Source of the DNA: Pseudoalteromonas sp. T1lg88
GTDB taxonomy: Bacteria > Pseudomonadota > Gammaproteobacteria > Enterobacterales > Alteromonadaceae
Direction: 5' to 3'
Assembly (NCBI RefSeq): GCF_002964765.1
Contig: NZ_PQCF01000006.1
Coordinates: 231,757 to 295,756, forward strand
Length of the DNA: 64,000 bases
The position numbers and the translations under genes were made by a program. A model generated the notes under the pieces. That model had not been told where the DNA came from. It saw only the letters and a program-made list of their open reading frames with translations, and ran no database searches. Below, piece by piece: positions 54,318 to 64,000 of the stretch (positions within the stretch are counted from its first letter, which is position 1; each line of letters opens with the position of its first letter).

Positions 54318-55682
54318 ATGGAAATCATTCACCACGGAGCGGTAAATGGCGTGACCGGCTCTTGCCACCAGTTGAAGGTGAGCGAGAGCGAGTCCTTATT
54401 GGTCGACTGCGGCCTGTTTCAAGGGCTTGAAGCGCGCCAGGAGCTCGGCATCGAATTTGATATCAGTACGGTGCGGGCACTCCTAGTAACCCACTGCCAT
54501 ATCGACCATGTGGGTCGTATCCCCTACCTGCTTGCCGCCGGTTTTAGCGGCCCGATTTACGCCTCCGAAGCCACTGCCGCCCTGCTTCCCCTCGTCATAG
54601 AAGATGCTCTCAAACTTGGCGTCACAGAAGATGAGCAACTGGTTGCCACCTGCCTGCGCCTTATTCGCCAGCAACTGGTACCCATCGCCTTTAAACAATG
54701 GCAGGCACTGGAGTACTTTAAGACACCAGTTCGCTTTCGCCTGCAACGGGCCGGACATATTCTCGGCTCCGCCTATATCGAAGTCGATGTGGGCCAAGGA
54801 AAGCAAGCGCAACGAGTCGTGTTTTCCGGAGACTTAGGCGCACCTCACACGCCCTTGCTGCCAGCGCCTAAACCACCCTACAAGGCCGACACCCTGGTGA
54901 TTGAGTCCACCTATGGCGATACCCTGCATCAGGGGCGTAAAAACCGCAGTAAACGACTTAAGGAAGTAATTGAAAAGGCGGTGCGCGATAACGGCGTGGT
55001 GCTTATTCCCGCCTTTAGCATAGGCCGTACTCAGGAGCTACTCTACGAGCTGGAGCAGATCATCCACAGCGCTCCTAAAAGGTCGTTTTGGCAGGACATT
55101 GAGGTGATCATCGACTCCCCCATGGCCGCTAATTTCACCAGCGAATACCGACGCTTTAAATCACTCTGGGATCAAGAAGCCAAGGCACGTGTGGCCAAGG
55201 GCCGTCATCCCCTTAACTTTGAACATTTGTATACACTGGATAGTCATCAGGAGCATTTACAAACCCTAAACTATCTTAAGCAGAGGCAAAAGCCGGCGAT
55301 TGTGATCGCCGCCAGTGGCATGTGCAGCGGCGGGCGCATAGTGAATTACCTAGAAGCTTTTTTAGGAGATCCCCGTACCGATGTGATCTTTGTCGGCTAT
55401 CAGGGCCAGGGAACTCCCGGACGTGATATTCAAAAATACGGCCCGCGCGGTGGTTATGTGGTGTTAAATAAGCAAAGGATCGATATTAAGGCACAGATAC
55501 ATACCATTAGCGGTTACAGCGCCCATGCGGATCAGGCCAATTTAGTGCGATTTGTTAGCGGCATGACGAAGAAGCCAAGACATATCAAAATAGTGCATGG
55601 CGATACAGAGGCAAAGCAAGCGCTTGCGGATAAACTTAAAGAAAGCCTCAAAGGCGAAGTGAAGATAGAAATCGCGACCTAA
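54318..55682 (+). CDS. Metallo-beta-lactamase/beta-CASP RNA-processing exonuclease
   Basis: A 454-residue member of the beta-CASP nucleases (CPSF/YsgA-like, COG1236 type). The metal motif is VTHCHIDHVGRIPYLLAAG, SGDLGAPHTP is motif 3, VIESTYGD is the beta-CASP entry, VLIPAFSIGRTQELL is motif A, AASGMCSGGRIVNYLEAFL is motif B, and HTISGYSAHADQANLV is motif C. The members known in Archaea and bacteria cut RNA; whether this one is an RNase is inferred. It converges on galE with the REP array in between. Confidence 0.92.
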   Translation: MEIIHHGAVNGVTGSCHQLKVSESESLLVDCGLFQGLEARQELGIEFDISTVRALLVTHCHIDHVGRIPYLLAAGFSGPIYASEATAALLPLVIEDALKLGVTEDEQLVATCLRLIRQQLVPIAFKQWQALEYFKTPVRFRLQRAGHILGSAYIEVDVGQGKQAQRVVFSGDLGAPHTPLLPAPKPPYKADTLVIESTYGDTLHQGRKNRSKRLKEVIEKAVRDNGVVLIPAFSIGRTQELLYELEQIIHSAPKRSFWQDIEVIIDSPMAANFTSEYRRFKSLWDQEAKARVAKGRHPLNFEHLYTLDSHQEHLQTLNYLKQRQKPAIVIAASGMCSGGRIVNYLEAFLGDPRTDVIFVGYQGQGTPGRDIQKYGPRGGYVVLNKQRIDIKAQIHTISGYSAHADQANLVRFVSGMTKKPRHIKIVHGDTEAKQALADKLKESLKGEVKIEIAT

Positions 55683-55685
55683 GGC

Positions 55686-55934
55686 GTTGTAGGTCGGCCT
55701 TTAGGCCGACAAATATGCACATAATTAGTTTTGTCGGCGCAGAGCACCGACCTACAAAGGGGGCGCAAATGCACGTTGTAGGTCGGCCTTCAGGCCGACA
55801 AATATGCACATAGTTAGCTTTGTCGGCGCAGAGCACCGACCTACAAAGGGGGCGCAAATGCACGTTGTACGTCGGCCCTCAGGCCGACAAATATGCACAT
55901 AGTTAGCTTTGTCGGCGCAGAGCACCGACCTACA
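55686..55934. repeat. Three tandem REP/BIME-type palindromic units
   Basis: Units begin at 55686, 55775 and 55864, a constant 89-nt period. Each has a left hairpin (TGTAGGTCGGCCT/AGGCCGACA), a linker with ATATGCACATA, a right hairpin (TGTCGG/CCGACCTACA) and an approximately 20-nt spacer with GGGGGCGCAAATGCAC. The ends of each unit are inverted (TGTAGGTCGG...CCGACCTACA). The third unit has one changed base in the left arm (GTACGTCGG). Lies between convergent genes. Confidence 0.95.
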
Positions 55935-55939
55935 GGTTA

Positions 55940-56953
55940 TTACTCATAACCATTGGGGTTTTGGCTTTGCCAGCGCCAGGCATCCTGCATCATTTGCATC
56001 AAGCCGCGCTCTGCCTGCCATCCCAGCTCATTCAAAGCTTTTTGCGCACTGGCATAACAGGTGGCGATATCGCCATCACGACGCGGGGCAATTTGATAGG
56101 GTACGGGTTTATCCGCCGCCTGCTCAAAGGCCTGCACCATTTCCAATACCGAGTAACCGTTGCCGGTTCCCAGGTTATAAATATGCACGCCGCTGTGATC
56201 AAGAAGCCAGTCCAGGGCTTTAAGGTGACCCAAGGCCAGGTCGACAACATGAATGTAATCGCGCACTCCAGTGCCGTCTTTGGTTGGGTAATCATCCCCA
56301 AATACCGCCAGCTTCTCCAGCTTACCTACGGCTACCTGAGAGATATAAGGCAAGAGGTTATTGGGAGTGCCGTTAGGGTCTTCACCTATTTGCCCGCTAT
56401 GATGGGCACCAACCGGGTTAAAGTAGCGCAAGATAGCAAAACGCCAACGAGGGTCGGACTTGGCTACATCTTCTAGAATCTGCTCCACCATCAATTTAGA
56501 GGTGCCGTAAGGGTTGGTGGTGCCGCCTACCAGAGCGTTTTCATCTATGGGCAAGGTTTGCGGGTCGCCATAAACCGTAGCGGATGAGCTAAATACCAAA
56601 GAGAACACTTCGGCTTCGCGCATCGCATCAATCAGGGTAAGCGACCCTTGGACATTATTTTGATAGTACATCACCGGCTTGCTCACCGACTCGCCCACAG
56701 CCTTAAGGCCAGCAAAATGTACCACGGCGGTGATATAATGATCGCTAAACACCTTATCCAAGGCCGCTTTATCGCAAATATCGCCCTGAACAAAGGTCAC
56801 GCTCTTACCCGTTAGCGCCTCAACGCGACGTAGCGACTCTTGCGAGCTGTTACAAAGGTTGTCGAACACCACTACTTCACTGCCCTGTTCGAGCAGCTCC
56901 AGTACCGTGTGTGAGCCGATATAACCGGCTCCGCCGGTAACTAAGATTGTCAT
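55940..56953 (-). CDS. galE: UDP-glucose 4-epimerase
   Basis: A 337-residue extended SDR. It begins [21 protein letters not shown] (NAD loop), with [13 protein letters not shown], catalytic Ser in [15 protein letters not shown], and YxxxK in [14 protein letters not shown], then [13 protein letters not shown] and [14 protein letters not shown]. It interconverts UDP-glucose and UDP-galactose. It is downstream of the glucuronate epimerase gene, 18 nt away, and heads the visible polysaccharide locus. The REP array lies just past its stop. Confidence 0.97.
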   Translation of the reverse strand: MTILVTGGAGYIGSHTVLELLEQGSEVVVFDNLCNSSQESLRRVEALTGKSVTFVQGDICDKAALDKVFSDHYITAVVHFAGLKAVGESVSKPVMYYQNNVQGSLTLIDAMREAEVFSLVFSSSATVYGDPQTLPIDENALVGGTTNPYGTSKLMVEQILEDVAKSDPRWRFAILRYFNPVGAHHSGQIGEDPNGTPNNLLPYISQVAVGKLEKLAVFGDDYPTKDGTGVRDYIHVVDLALGHLKALDWLLDHSGVHIYNLGTGNGYSVLEMVQAFEQAADKPVPYQIAPRRDGDIATCYASAQKALNELGWQAERGLMQMMQDAWRWQSQNPNGYE

Positions 56954-56971
56954 ACCTTTTCCTGCTTTAAA

Positions 56972-57973
56972 TTAGGCGTAAAAACCTTTATACCATTGCA
57001 CAAGCTGCTTAACCCCGGAGGTAACATCGACCTGCGGACGGTAACCCGTTGCGACAAAAAGGTCTTCGGTATCGGCATAGGTTTTATACACATCGCCCGG
57101 CTGCATTTCGCGGAAGTTTTTCACCGCTTCGATACCCAGCTCGTCTTCAATCGCCTTAATAAAGTCCATCAGATTAATAGGGCTGCCATGGCCGATGTTG
57201 TAAACCTTGTAAGGAGCCGAGCTAGTCGCAGGCGAGCCAGACTCAACCTTCCACTCCGAGTTTGGCTCGGGCACCACATCGGCAATACGCACCACACCCT
57301 CGACAATATCGTCGATATAGGTAAAGTCACGCCACATATCGCCATGGTTATTCACGTCTATAGTTTCGCCGTTAAGGATTTTCTTGGTAAAAATATAAGG
57401 GGCCATATCCGGGCGACCCCAGGGGCCATACACGGTAAAGAAGCGCAGCCCGGTTGTCGGCAACCCATATAAATGAGAATAGCTATGAGCCATTACTTCA
57501 TTAGACTTTTTGGTCGCCGCATAGAGGGAAACTGGGTGATCCACCGAGTCACTGGTAGAAAAAGGCGTGGTTTCATTTAAGCCATAAACAGAGCTGGATG
57601 ACGCATAGACTAGGTGCCCAATCCGGTTATGGCGACAGGCTTCTAAGATATTTAGGTGGCCAACCAGATTGCTTTCGGCGTAGGCATGAGGGTTATCAAT
57701 AGAGTAACGCACACCGGCCTGGGCCGCTAAGTGAATAACGCGGTCAAACCTTTCCTGCTCGAATAGTTGCGCCAGCGCCTGCTGCTGAATAAGATCCAAC
57801 TCAATAAAGGTAAAACGTTCGTGCTTTATGTGCTCAAGGCGCGCCGTTTTTAGGGCAACATCATAATAATCATTAAGGTTATCTATACCAACAACTTCAT
57901 GGCCCTGTGCCAGTAGCTTGTCACTTACCGCGGCGCCAATAAAACCGGCGGCGCCCGTTACCAAATACTTCAC
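56972..57973 (-). CDS. UDP-glucuronate 4-epimerase-like protein
   Basis: A 333-residue extended SDR with NAD loop [37 protein letters not shown], catalytic SSSSVYG and YAATKKSNE, and FTVYGPWGRPDMAPYIF. This last signature, with R-P-D-M-A, is typical of UDP-glucuronate epimerases (LspL/Gae/WcvA type). It would make UDP-galacturonate from the product of Ugd. A second, broken copy of its 5' end lies at 60.7-61.0 kb next to the intact ugd gene, so this locus has been rearranged. Confidence 0.93.
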   Translation of the reverse strand: MKYLVTGAAGFIGAAVSDKLLAQGHEVVGIDNLNDYYDVALKTARLEHIKHERFTFIELDLIQQQALAQLFEQERFDRVIHLAAQAGVRYSIDNPHAYAESNLVGHLNILEACRHNRIGHLVYASSSSVYGLNETTPFSTSDSVDHPVSLYAATKKSNEVMAHSYSHLYGLPTTGLRFFTVYGPWGRPDMAPYIFTKKILNGETIDVNNHGDMWRDFTYIDDIVEGVVRIADVVPEPNSEWKVESGSPATSSAPYKVYNIGHGSPINLMDFIKAIEDELGIEAVKNFREMQPGDVYKTYADTEDLFVATGYRPQVDVTSGVKQLVQWYKGFYA

Positions 57974-57984
57974 GGATAGCCTCT

Positions 57985-58110
57985 ATTAATCACTGCCAAA
58001 CAGATAGCGAGTATACACCTAACTGGCAACATCACTCAATTCATCGGTCATACGATTGGAGATTATGACATCCGAGCGCTGTTTGAGTTCCTCAAGCGAG
58101 GTGTGACCTT
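57985..58110 (-). pseudogene. Remnant of ugd 3' end
   Basis: About 126 bp matching the last part of the intact ugd at 61010-62176 (on the minus strand [24 protein letters not shown], then a TAG, then VYTRYLFGSD). It has the in-frame stop and a one-base loss near 58103. It ends abruptly at 58110, where the IS-like left end begins. Position relative to the epimerase gene is the same as for intact ugd with the epimerase remnant. Confidence 0.88.
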
Positions 58111-58950
58111 ATGACCTGTCCCCCAAAATTAACATCATGACTTTGAGGAGATTTCCAATAAACTGGAGACAATGGAGATCTCAAAATGAAAAAACGTTAC
58201 GCAGAAGAATAAATTATCGAGCAATCAAACATCGTGAAGCTGGCGCTAAAGTTGATGATATTTGCCGAGAGATGGGAATATCGACAGGCACTTTTTATAA
58301 CTTGCGCAGTAAATATGAGGGCCTGGAAGTAAATGAAGCCAAGCGTTTAAAAGAGCTTGAATCAGAGAATAATAAGCTCAAGCGTTTGTTGGCTGAAAGA
58401 TGCTTGAAGTTGAAGGTATGAAGGATGTGCTCTCAAAAAAGTGGTGAAGCCTTCGGATAAGAAACGGATCGCTCGCCACCTCATCGAGCTATTTAACCTC
58501 AGTGAACGAGCAGCATGCCAACTATCAGGGGTTAGCCGAACCGCATTTCGATATAGCCCAAGAACGATGGCTGATAACACACTAAGAGAGCAACTAAAGC
58601 GCTTAGCTACTGAATACCCTTGTTATGGTTATTTGATGCTTCACGGCCTGTTAAAAGCAAAAGGCTTAGTGAGGAATAAAAAGCAGACATATCGAATTTA
58701 TACTGAAGAAGGACTTCAAGTTCGCACCAAAAAGCGAAAGAAATACAGCGGCCAAGACTACCTTTGGAAGTACCATCAAAGCCGAATCAACGCTATTCTA
58801 TGGATTTTTTGTTTCAGTTCAGCTAGCCAATGGACGACGCTTAAGAACGCTTAATGTGGTTGGTGATTATTCACGTGAAATGATCGGGCAACTCGTGTGT
58901 GTGTCAATTGGTGGCAGACAGGTCGCTCGATTATTATCTGAGATGATAGT
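58111..58950 (+). mobile_element. Broken IS3-family insertion element remnant
   Basis: Begins around TGACCTGTCCCCCAAAATTAAC at 58112. OrfA-like reading starts at ATG 58186 (MKKRYAEE) but meets a TAA after eight codons. The rest (GAKVDDICREMGISTGTFYNLRS, then a coiled-coil NEAKRLKELESENNKLKRLLAER) is in a shifted frame, and the end is shifted again near 58399. OrfB from 58441 (SDKKRIARHLIELFNLSERAACQLSGVSRTAF, YPCYGYLMLHGLLKAKGLV) shifts around 58757 and ends near RQVARLLSEMIV, so most of the DDE domain and the right end are gone. It is inactive. Confidence 0.9.
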
Positions 58951-59302
58951 GTAAACCTCCCCTAATTATTTGCATCCGTAATTAGAGTTTTCAACCAGTT
59001 CATTCTTCGCTAAAAAGCACACTTGAACAAGCCGCATAGCTAAAACATGCCGACCATTTCGCTTTTTTTCAATGGGTTATAGCTATTTGTAGTAAACCGA
59101 GTCGGTATAAAGAAAATTTGAACAACCGTGTTAATCCCACTTAAGAACAATCTACACGCATCCCGCTCTTTGTTACTTGCCACATAACATAGAATAACTA
59201 TGCTGCACAGCTCATATCAAGAACAGAATGCATGTGGATTTAATATATAGCAAACGGCAACGTAGAAATTTTAACGTTGTGCACTATCTGCAAGATCTGC
59301 TT
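58951..59302. other. AT-rich gap between IS remnant and SDR gene
   Basis: About 350 nt, more AT-rich than the flanking core genes. I find no coding sequence or RNA gene. It may be the rest of the inserted segment. Confidence 0.5.
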
Positions 59303-59902
59303 TTAAAGAGCCTCTATACGATGTTCGTTCTTTCGATAAAACACCAAAGTGTCGACCTGCTTCTCTTGCACCGCTTTCAAGATAGGCACTGCCCCCTCTT
59401 CCACACTCATAATATTTGGGTTTTGAATGAGTAAGCCATTACGAATTTTGGTCTCAATGGCTCCAGGGCACATTACAGTTACGGAATAACCGTCTTTGTA
59501 CATGCCCCTTGAAAGCGTCACCACGCCAGCCTTTGCTGCACAATACGAGGTCCAGTCTTTGTAACTATTAAATGCCGCTGTAGACGCTACATTGACCAAG
59601 TGAACGTCTTTGTTAGCGCGCACAGCTTCACGACTCACCAAATAAGTGCCAATGAGGTTGGCTTCAATATCACGAATCCACAAAATAGGATCCGATTCAG
59701 CAACCAAACTTGAGTACAAGGTACCAGCGTTGTTGATCACCGCATCATATCGTTTGCCTGTAAAGAAAGTATTGACTCGCTGGATTGAGGCAACATCAAG
59801 TTCTTGACGCGTTGGCGCATCCACCACATGCCCTAGCTCACGCAGCTTAACCGCTACATATTTAGCTAAGTCACCACCGCCCCCTGTGATTAAAATATTC
59901 AT
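59303..59902 (-). CDS. Short-chain dehydrogenase, paired with cytidylyltransferase
   Basis: A 199-residue SDR, short for the family. The NAD loop is LITGGGGDLAKYVAVKL, NAG lies in VINNAGTLYSS, the Ser is in NVASTAAFNSYKDW, and the active-site Tyr/Lys are in YCAAKAGVVTLSRGMY; CPGAIETKI follows. Its ATG overlaps the cytidylyltransferase stop (ATGA), so the two are translated together. Pairs of this kind reduce a keto-sugar phosphate to an alditol phosphate before CDP activation, as in CDP-ribitol, arabinitol or mannitol formation. Which sugar is used is not known. Probably introduced with the flanking insert. Confidence 0.82.
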   Translation of the reverse strand: MNILITGGGGDLAKYVAVKLRELGHVVDAPTRQELDVASIQRVNTFFTGKRYDAVINNAGTLYSSLVAESDPILWIRDIEANLIGTYLVSREAVRANKDVHLVNVASTAAFNSYKDWTSYCAAKAGVVTLSRGMYKDGYSVTVMCPGAIETKIRNGLLIQNPNIMSVEEGAVPILKAVQEKQVDTLVFYRKNEHRIEAL

Positions 59903-60348
59903 GACTTGGGCTCTGGGATAGGATGATCGTCGCTCGGCTTAATCAACTTCTTATACTGGTTGTAAATTTTCTTCTTAAGGTTTGTTGAGCTAACACCTTT
60001 ACCATAAGGGAAATAGAAAACCTTTACACCTTGATCTTTTAAATAATCATATTTGCCTTTCCAATCATCTCCGATGACGAACACATCAATGTTTAAGTTT
60101 TTAACAGTGTCTTTATGATCGAGTGTATGTTGGGGGATTACAACGTCAGGTGCACGCAAACCTTCAATAATAGCAATGCGTTCCTCAAACGGTACAGCAG
60201 GCGGGTTTTTGTAAGAACACACTAGTTCGTCGGTACTTACACCAACAATAAGAGTGTCGCCTAAACCTAGGCCGTATTCAATCATCTTTAAATGGTTACT
60301 GTGGAACAAATCAAATGTTCCTGATACGTAAACTACTGTATTACTCAT
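59899..60348 (-). CDS. TagD-like cytidylyltransferase
   Basis: A 149-residue nucleotidyltransferase. VYVSGTFDLFHSNHLKMIEYGLGLGD carries the HxGH-type motif, here H-S-N-H. VGVSTDELVCSYK and PFEERIAIIEGLRAPDVV follow, and GVSSTNLKKKIYNQ replaces the usual R-T-x-G-I-S-T-T ending. It resembles glycerol-3-phosphate cytidylyltransferase, which makes CDP-glycerol. The Gly-to-Asn change in HxGH is worth noting. Coupled to the SDR gene by ATGA. A polyol-phosphate activation role is an inference from the pairing. Confidence 0.85.
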   Translation of the reverse strand: MSNTVVYVSGTFDLFHSNHLKMIEYGLGLGDTLIVGVSTDELVCSYKNPPAVPFEERIAIIEGLRAPDVVIPQHTLDHKDTVKNLNIDVFVIGDDWKGKYDYLKDQGVKVFYFPYGKGVSSTNLKKKIYNQYKKLIKPSDDHPIPEPKS

Positions 60349-60709
60349 TACAATATCCTTTTATATTACGAAGCCTCGCCAGCTGCCCCCATTCAGCTTT
60401 TGAGCCCTCACTAAAAGTGTCGAAATACACTAAACTCAACGGCAACAAGCAAGAGCCAATTGTCAAATTTAGGCCCCAAACGGTTAGTGACGCGTCGCGA
60501 AACCATACAGCGATAGTACAGCAGCAGGGCGTAAAGACACGGATAATACACCAAACAGCTTGACTCGCCCACCGCAAATAAAGTGGGCGTTGGCAAACTC
60601 CTAGACGGCAAAGAAGCGATTGTGCTTACTTAAAATTTGACCGGCAAGAGTGATTAAGACGACCAACTTCCAATATTTTGAGGTGTTCGATAAAACTGCT
60701 TTAGGCATA
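60349..60709. other. Non-coding gap before epimerase remnant
   Basis: About 360 nt with no convincing gene. A 78-residue frame on the minus strand (60341-60577) has an unusual Cys/Trp-rich composition and no ribosome site. It may be debris of inserted polysaccharide genes. Confidence 0.5.
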
Positions 60710-62176
<1,467 letters not shown>

Positions 62177-62345
62177 AAAAACCTATAAATCTTCTTCAAG
62201 GACCATCAACAAAGAGAGAATGGATAGCATCCTTGTTAACTATAAACAATAAGAGATTTGTGTGCATTGGGTCTTAAAACTCGACAAAAGTACACAGCGC
62301 GAAAAAATCTCATAACCGACCGCAGCCTAGCTTGCTGCACATGCT
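62177..62345. other. Gap between ugd and galU remnant
   Basis: 169 nt without a gene; presumably holds the ugd promoter. No clear -35/-10 pair could be chosen. Confidence 0.4.
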
Positions 62346-62745
62346 CTAAAGGCTTTTGAGATGCGCGGTAAACGCCTCGCCTAATTCCGGATGTTGCTGA
62401 GCATAGCGTACAAATGCCTTGAGGTAGCCTAACTTATCACCACAGTCGTGTGATTTTCCGCTCATGCGAAATGCCTCAACTGGCTCTTGCTCAATCAGCA
62501 TATCGATAGCGTCGGTAAGTTGAATTTCTCCACCCGCCCCTATGGGCGTTTTTTTCAATAGCGGCCAGATATTATGGGATAGCACATAGCGACCAACCAC
62601 AGCCAAGTTTGACGGCGCTTCTTCCATCTTGGGCTTTTCCACCATGTGTTTGATAACGGCACTTTCACCAGGTTCAATTTGTGCGCCATTGATGACTGCA
62701 ACGTTCTTCTTAGCTACCGCCTCAAGCATAACTTGGCTGGTCTAA
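62346..62745 (-). pseudogene. galU: C-terminal fragment of UTP-glucose-1-phosphate uridylyltransferase
   Basis: On the minus strand the frame [12 protein letters not shown], then [41 protein letters not shown] and [22 protein letters not shown] is GalU from about residue 170 to the end. An ATG gives 127 residues, but the nucleotide-binding N-terminal half (G-x-G-T-R motif and UDP site) is gone; a TAG precedes TSQV in this frame. The fragment cannot be an active GalU. A full galU must be elsewhere if Ugd is to have its substrate. Confidence 0.9.
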
Positions 62746-62987
62746 GTATTTTATTATAAGAGTACGTTACCGGCACAAATTCTTTAATCCTCACATATAA
62801 GAATTCCTTTGGTCGCTAGTATGATGCTCGTATCAAGATCAGCTACAAGGATAACGACTTCCATATTATTTTCACGTAAGCACTTGAGAAACCTAAATAG
62901 CTAGATGAAAATCTCGCTACCAAGATTACTGAGACGAGTTGATTAACGTTTAATTTTTTCAACATCGGCCATTGCTTTTTTGCCGCA
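62746..62987. other. Degenerate gap before wecA
   Basis: About 240 nt, AT-rich, without a supported gene. A 26-codon frame on the minus strand (around MEVVILVADLD) has no ribosome site. It may be what is left between the galU fragment and its former upstream neighbour. Confidence 0.4.
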
Positions 62988-64000
62988 CTAACGAGCGAGA
63001 GCACAAGCAGCTGTTTTTAAAAGTTTATTTCCTATTTCTCTTGATATGCTCGATTTTTTTCTTTCGCTGCAAAATTGAATCCACTTCAGGAGCTTCCAAA
63101 TATGCAGAATGGCGTAATTATAAACCGCAAACAGAGCTAAAAAGCCAAAAAACATTACGCTTTCAGCCACTTGGTGATATTCACAAATGATACCAATCGC
63201 AGCAAGAAAAATAGAAGCACTACAAATAACGGCAAGTGCCCCTTTTGAGGTCATACCCGCACGCATAAAAATATGATGCAAGTGTTCCCTATCTGGTTTA
63301 AACGGAGACTGACCCTTTTTAATACGTCTAAAGACTATAGCCACCATATCCATTAGAGGTATGGCAATAATCCACAACGCTGTAACTGGGCGAAATGAAG
63401 GATTATCTCCTTGCGTGCCTAATGTCAGCATCCAAATCACACTCAGGCCAATAAACATGGAGCCGGCATCACCCATAAAGATTTTGCGCGCTTTACCCGG
63501 AAGCAAAGATAAGTTGAAAAGTAAAAAAGGTACAACGGAGAAAGCAATAATCACTGGTAACATAGCCTGTTCACGGTTACCACTAAGGTAGAACAAGACG
63601 GCAATGGCAGTGAAGGAGTTAAGTGCCAAGCTTCCGGCCAAACCATCAATCCCGTCAGTCATATTGAAGGCGTTAATTGCCGCAATAACCGCAACAATCG
63701 TAAAAACAGTTCCGATAACACCTAATTCAATATCACCAAAGTAGAATAAATTACCTAGATTGTGGATGTAGTGACCAGCCCCATAAACGAGGATGCCACC
63801 TATTAGAATTTGCGCAACAATGCGCGTTCTTACTGGCAAGTCTTGTTTGTCATCAAGCATCCCTAAAAAAACGATAAGAGCGGCTGACAACAAGAACAGT
63901 CTAATGGTAGCATCGTTAGGAAACGCAATAAGCGCCGCAGTTAATGTTCCTAAAAATATGGCGATTCCTCCAATTAGCGGTACTGCACCTTCATGGTGCT
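62988..64000 (-). CDS. wecA: WecA-like undecaprenyl-phosphate GlcNAc-1-P transferase, N-terminus cut by window edge
   Basis: The open frame extends past the in-window Met-like codon at 63893 to the window end (upstream codons read HHEGAVPLIGGIAIFLG, a conserved loop), so about 336 residues are visible. Signature motifs are LGMLDDKQDLPVRTR (Asp-Asp Mg site), NAFNMTDGIDGLAG, FMGDAGSMFIG and HLHHIFMRAGM. Eight or more hydrophobic helices are present. It transfers GlcNAc-1-P (or a related sugar) to undecaprenyl phosphate to start O-antigen, enterobacterial common antigen or capsule repeat synthesis. It places the preceding galE, epimerase and ugd genes in a surface polysaccharide pathway. Confidence 0.93.
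   Translation of the reverse strand, partial: HHEGAVPLIGGIAIFLGTLTAALIAFPNDATIRLFLLSAALIVFLGMLDDKQDLPVRTRIVAQILIGGILVYGAGHYIHNLGNLFYFGDIELGVIGTVFTIVAVIAAINAFNMTDGIDGLAGSLALNSFTAIAVLFYLSGNREQAMLPVIIAFSVVPFLLFNLSLLPGKARKIFMGDAGSMFIGLSVIWMLTLGTQGDNPSFRPVTALWIIAIPLMDMVAIVFRRIKKGQSPFKPDREHLHHIFMRAGMTSKGALAVICSASIFLAAIGIICEYHQVAESVMFFGFLALFAVYNYAILHIWKLLKWIQFCSERKKSSISREIGNKLLKTAACALAR

Noticed and set aside
55686..55934. Regular direct repeats that could suggest a CRISPR array
   Set aside because: Units are 89 bp with internal palindromes and near-identical spacers, and no cas gene is present. They fit REP/BIME elements.
60341..60577. 78-codon Cys/Trp-rich minus-strand frame in the insert
   Set aside because: Odd composition, no ribosome site and no recognisable motif; treated as debris.

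Overview
The window is chromosomal DNA of a gammaproteobacterium, most likely a marine Alteromonadales-type organism. I cannot name the genus. The case rests on gene order and protein similarity recalled from known families. The blocks ygiF/ygiM/cca/uppP/folK/folB/plsY/tsaD/rpsU/yqeY/dnaG/rpoD, prmA/dusB/fis/purH/purD, proBA, and radC/rpmB/rpmG with coaBC/slmA follow the E. coli layout with characteristic insertions. Coding density is high. Most operons end in clear intrinsic terminators and many neighbouring genes overlap by ATGA or TAATG.

Layout. 1-2.5 kb: a cut-off START-like exported protein, the CYTH-CHAD triphosphatase and the YgiM-type SH3 membrane protein. 2.6-7.2 kb: an Lrp-type regulator divergent from a giant PutA without the DNA-binding domain (proline catabolism). 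7.2-9.3 kb: an ExeA/GspA-like ATPase and a GspB-like protein. 9.4-18.8 kb: the tRNA, cell-wall, folate, phospholipid and macromolecular-synthesis genes. 18.9-25.4 kb: prmA, dusB-fis, and purH and purD separated by a lipoprotein methyltransferase. 25.5-41.9 kb: accessory metabolism, including DUF2797, an HDAC-like amidohydrolase, a class C beta-lactamase-fold hydrolase, a frameshifted RhtB exporter, a possible sugar-acid catabolic set (SDR, amidohydrolase-2, enolase-superfamily dehydratase, class II aldolase), an S41 peptidase lipoprotein, cytochrome c, a frameshifted DUF2058 gene, an MFS transporter and a ProXp-type deacylase. 42 kb: tRNA-Ala(TGC) with a duplicated 3' end. 42.4-51.6 kb: EamA and GDPD proteins, proBA with a structured leader, a CPA-type antiporter, rpmG/rpmB, radC and coaBC. 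51.7-55.7 kb: slmA, zapE, rsuA, and a beta-CASP nuclease, with REP-type palindromes in both convergent gaps. 55.9-64 kb: the start of a surface polysaccharide locus (galE, UDP-glucuronate epimerase, ugd, a galU remnant, wecA).

The most unusual part is 57.7-61.1 kb. The junction between the epimerase and ugd genes occurs twice as a diverged direct repeat of about 420 bp. Between the copies sit a broken IS3-type element and an intact two-gene cytidylyltransferase/short-chain reductase module that may make a CDP-alditol. This looks like a polysaccharide module delivered into the locus, followed by decay of the redundant copies. The second candidate for new biology is the 548-nt proB leader, which holds three mutually exclusive pairing segments followed by a terminator-like hairpin.
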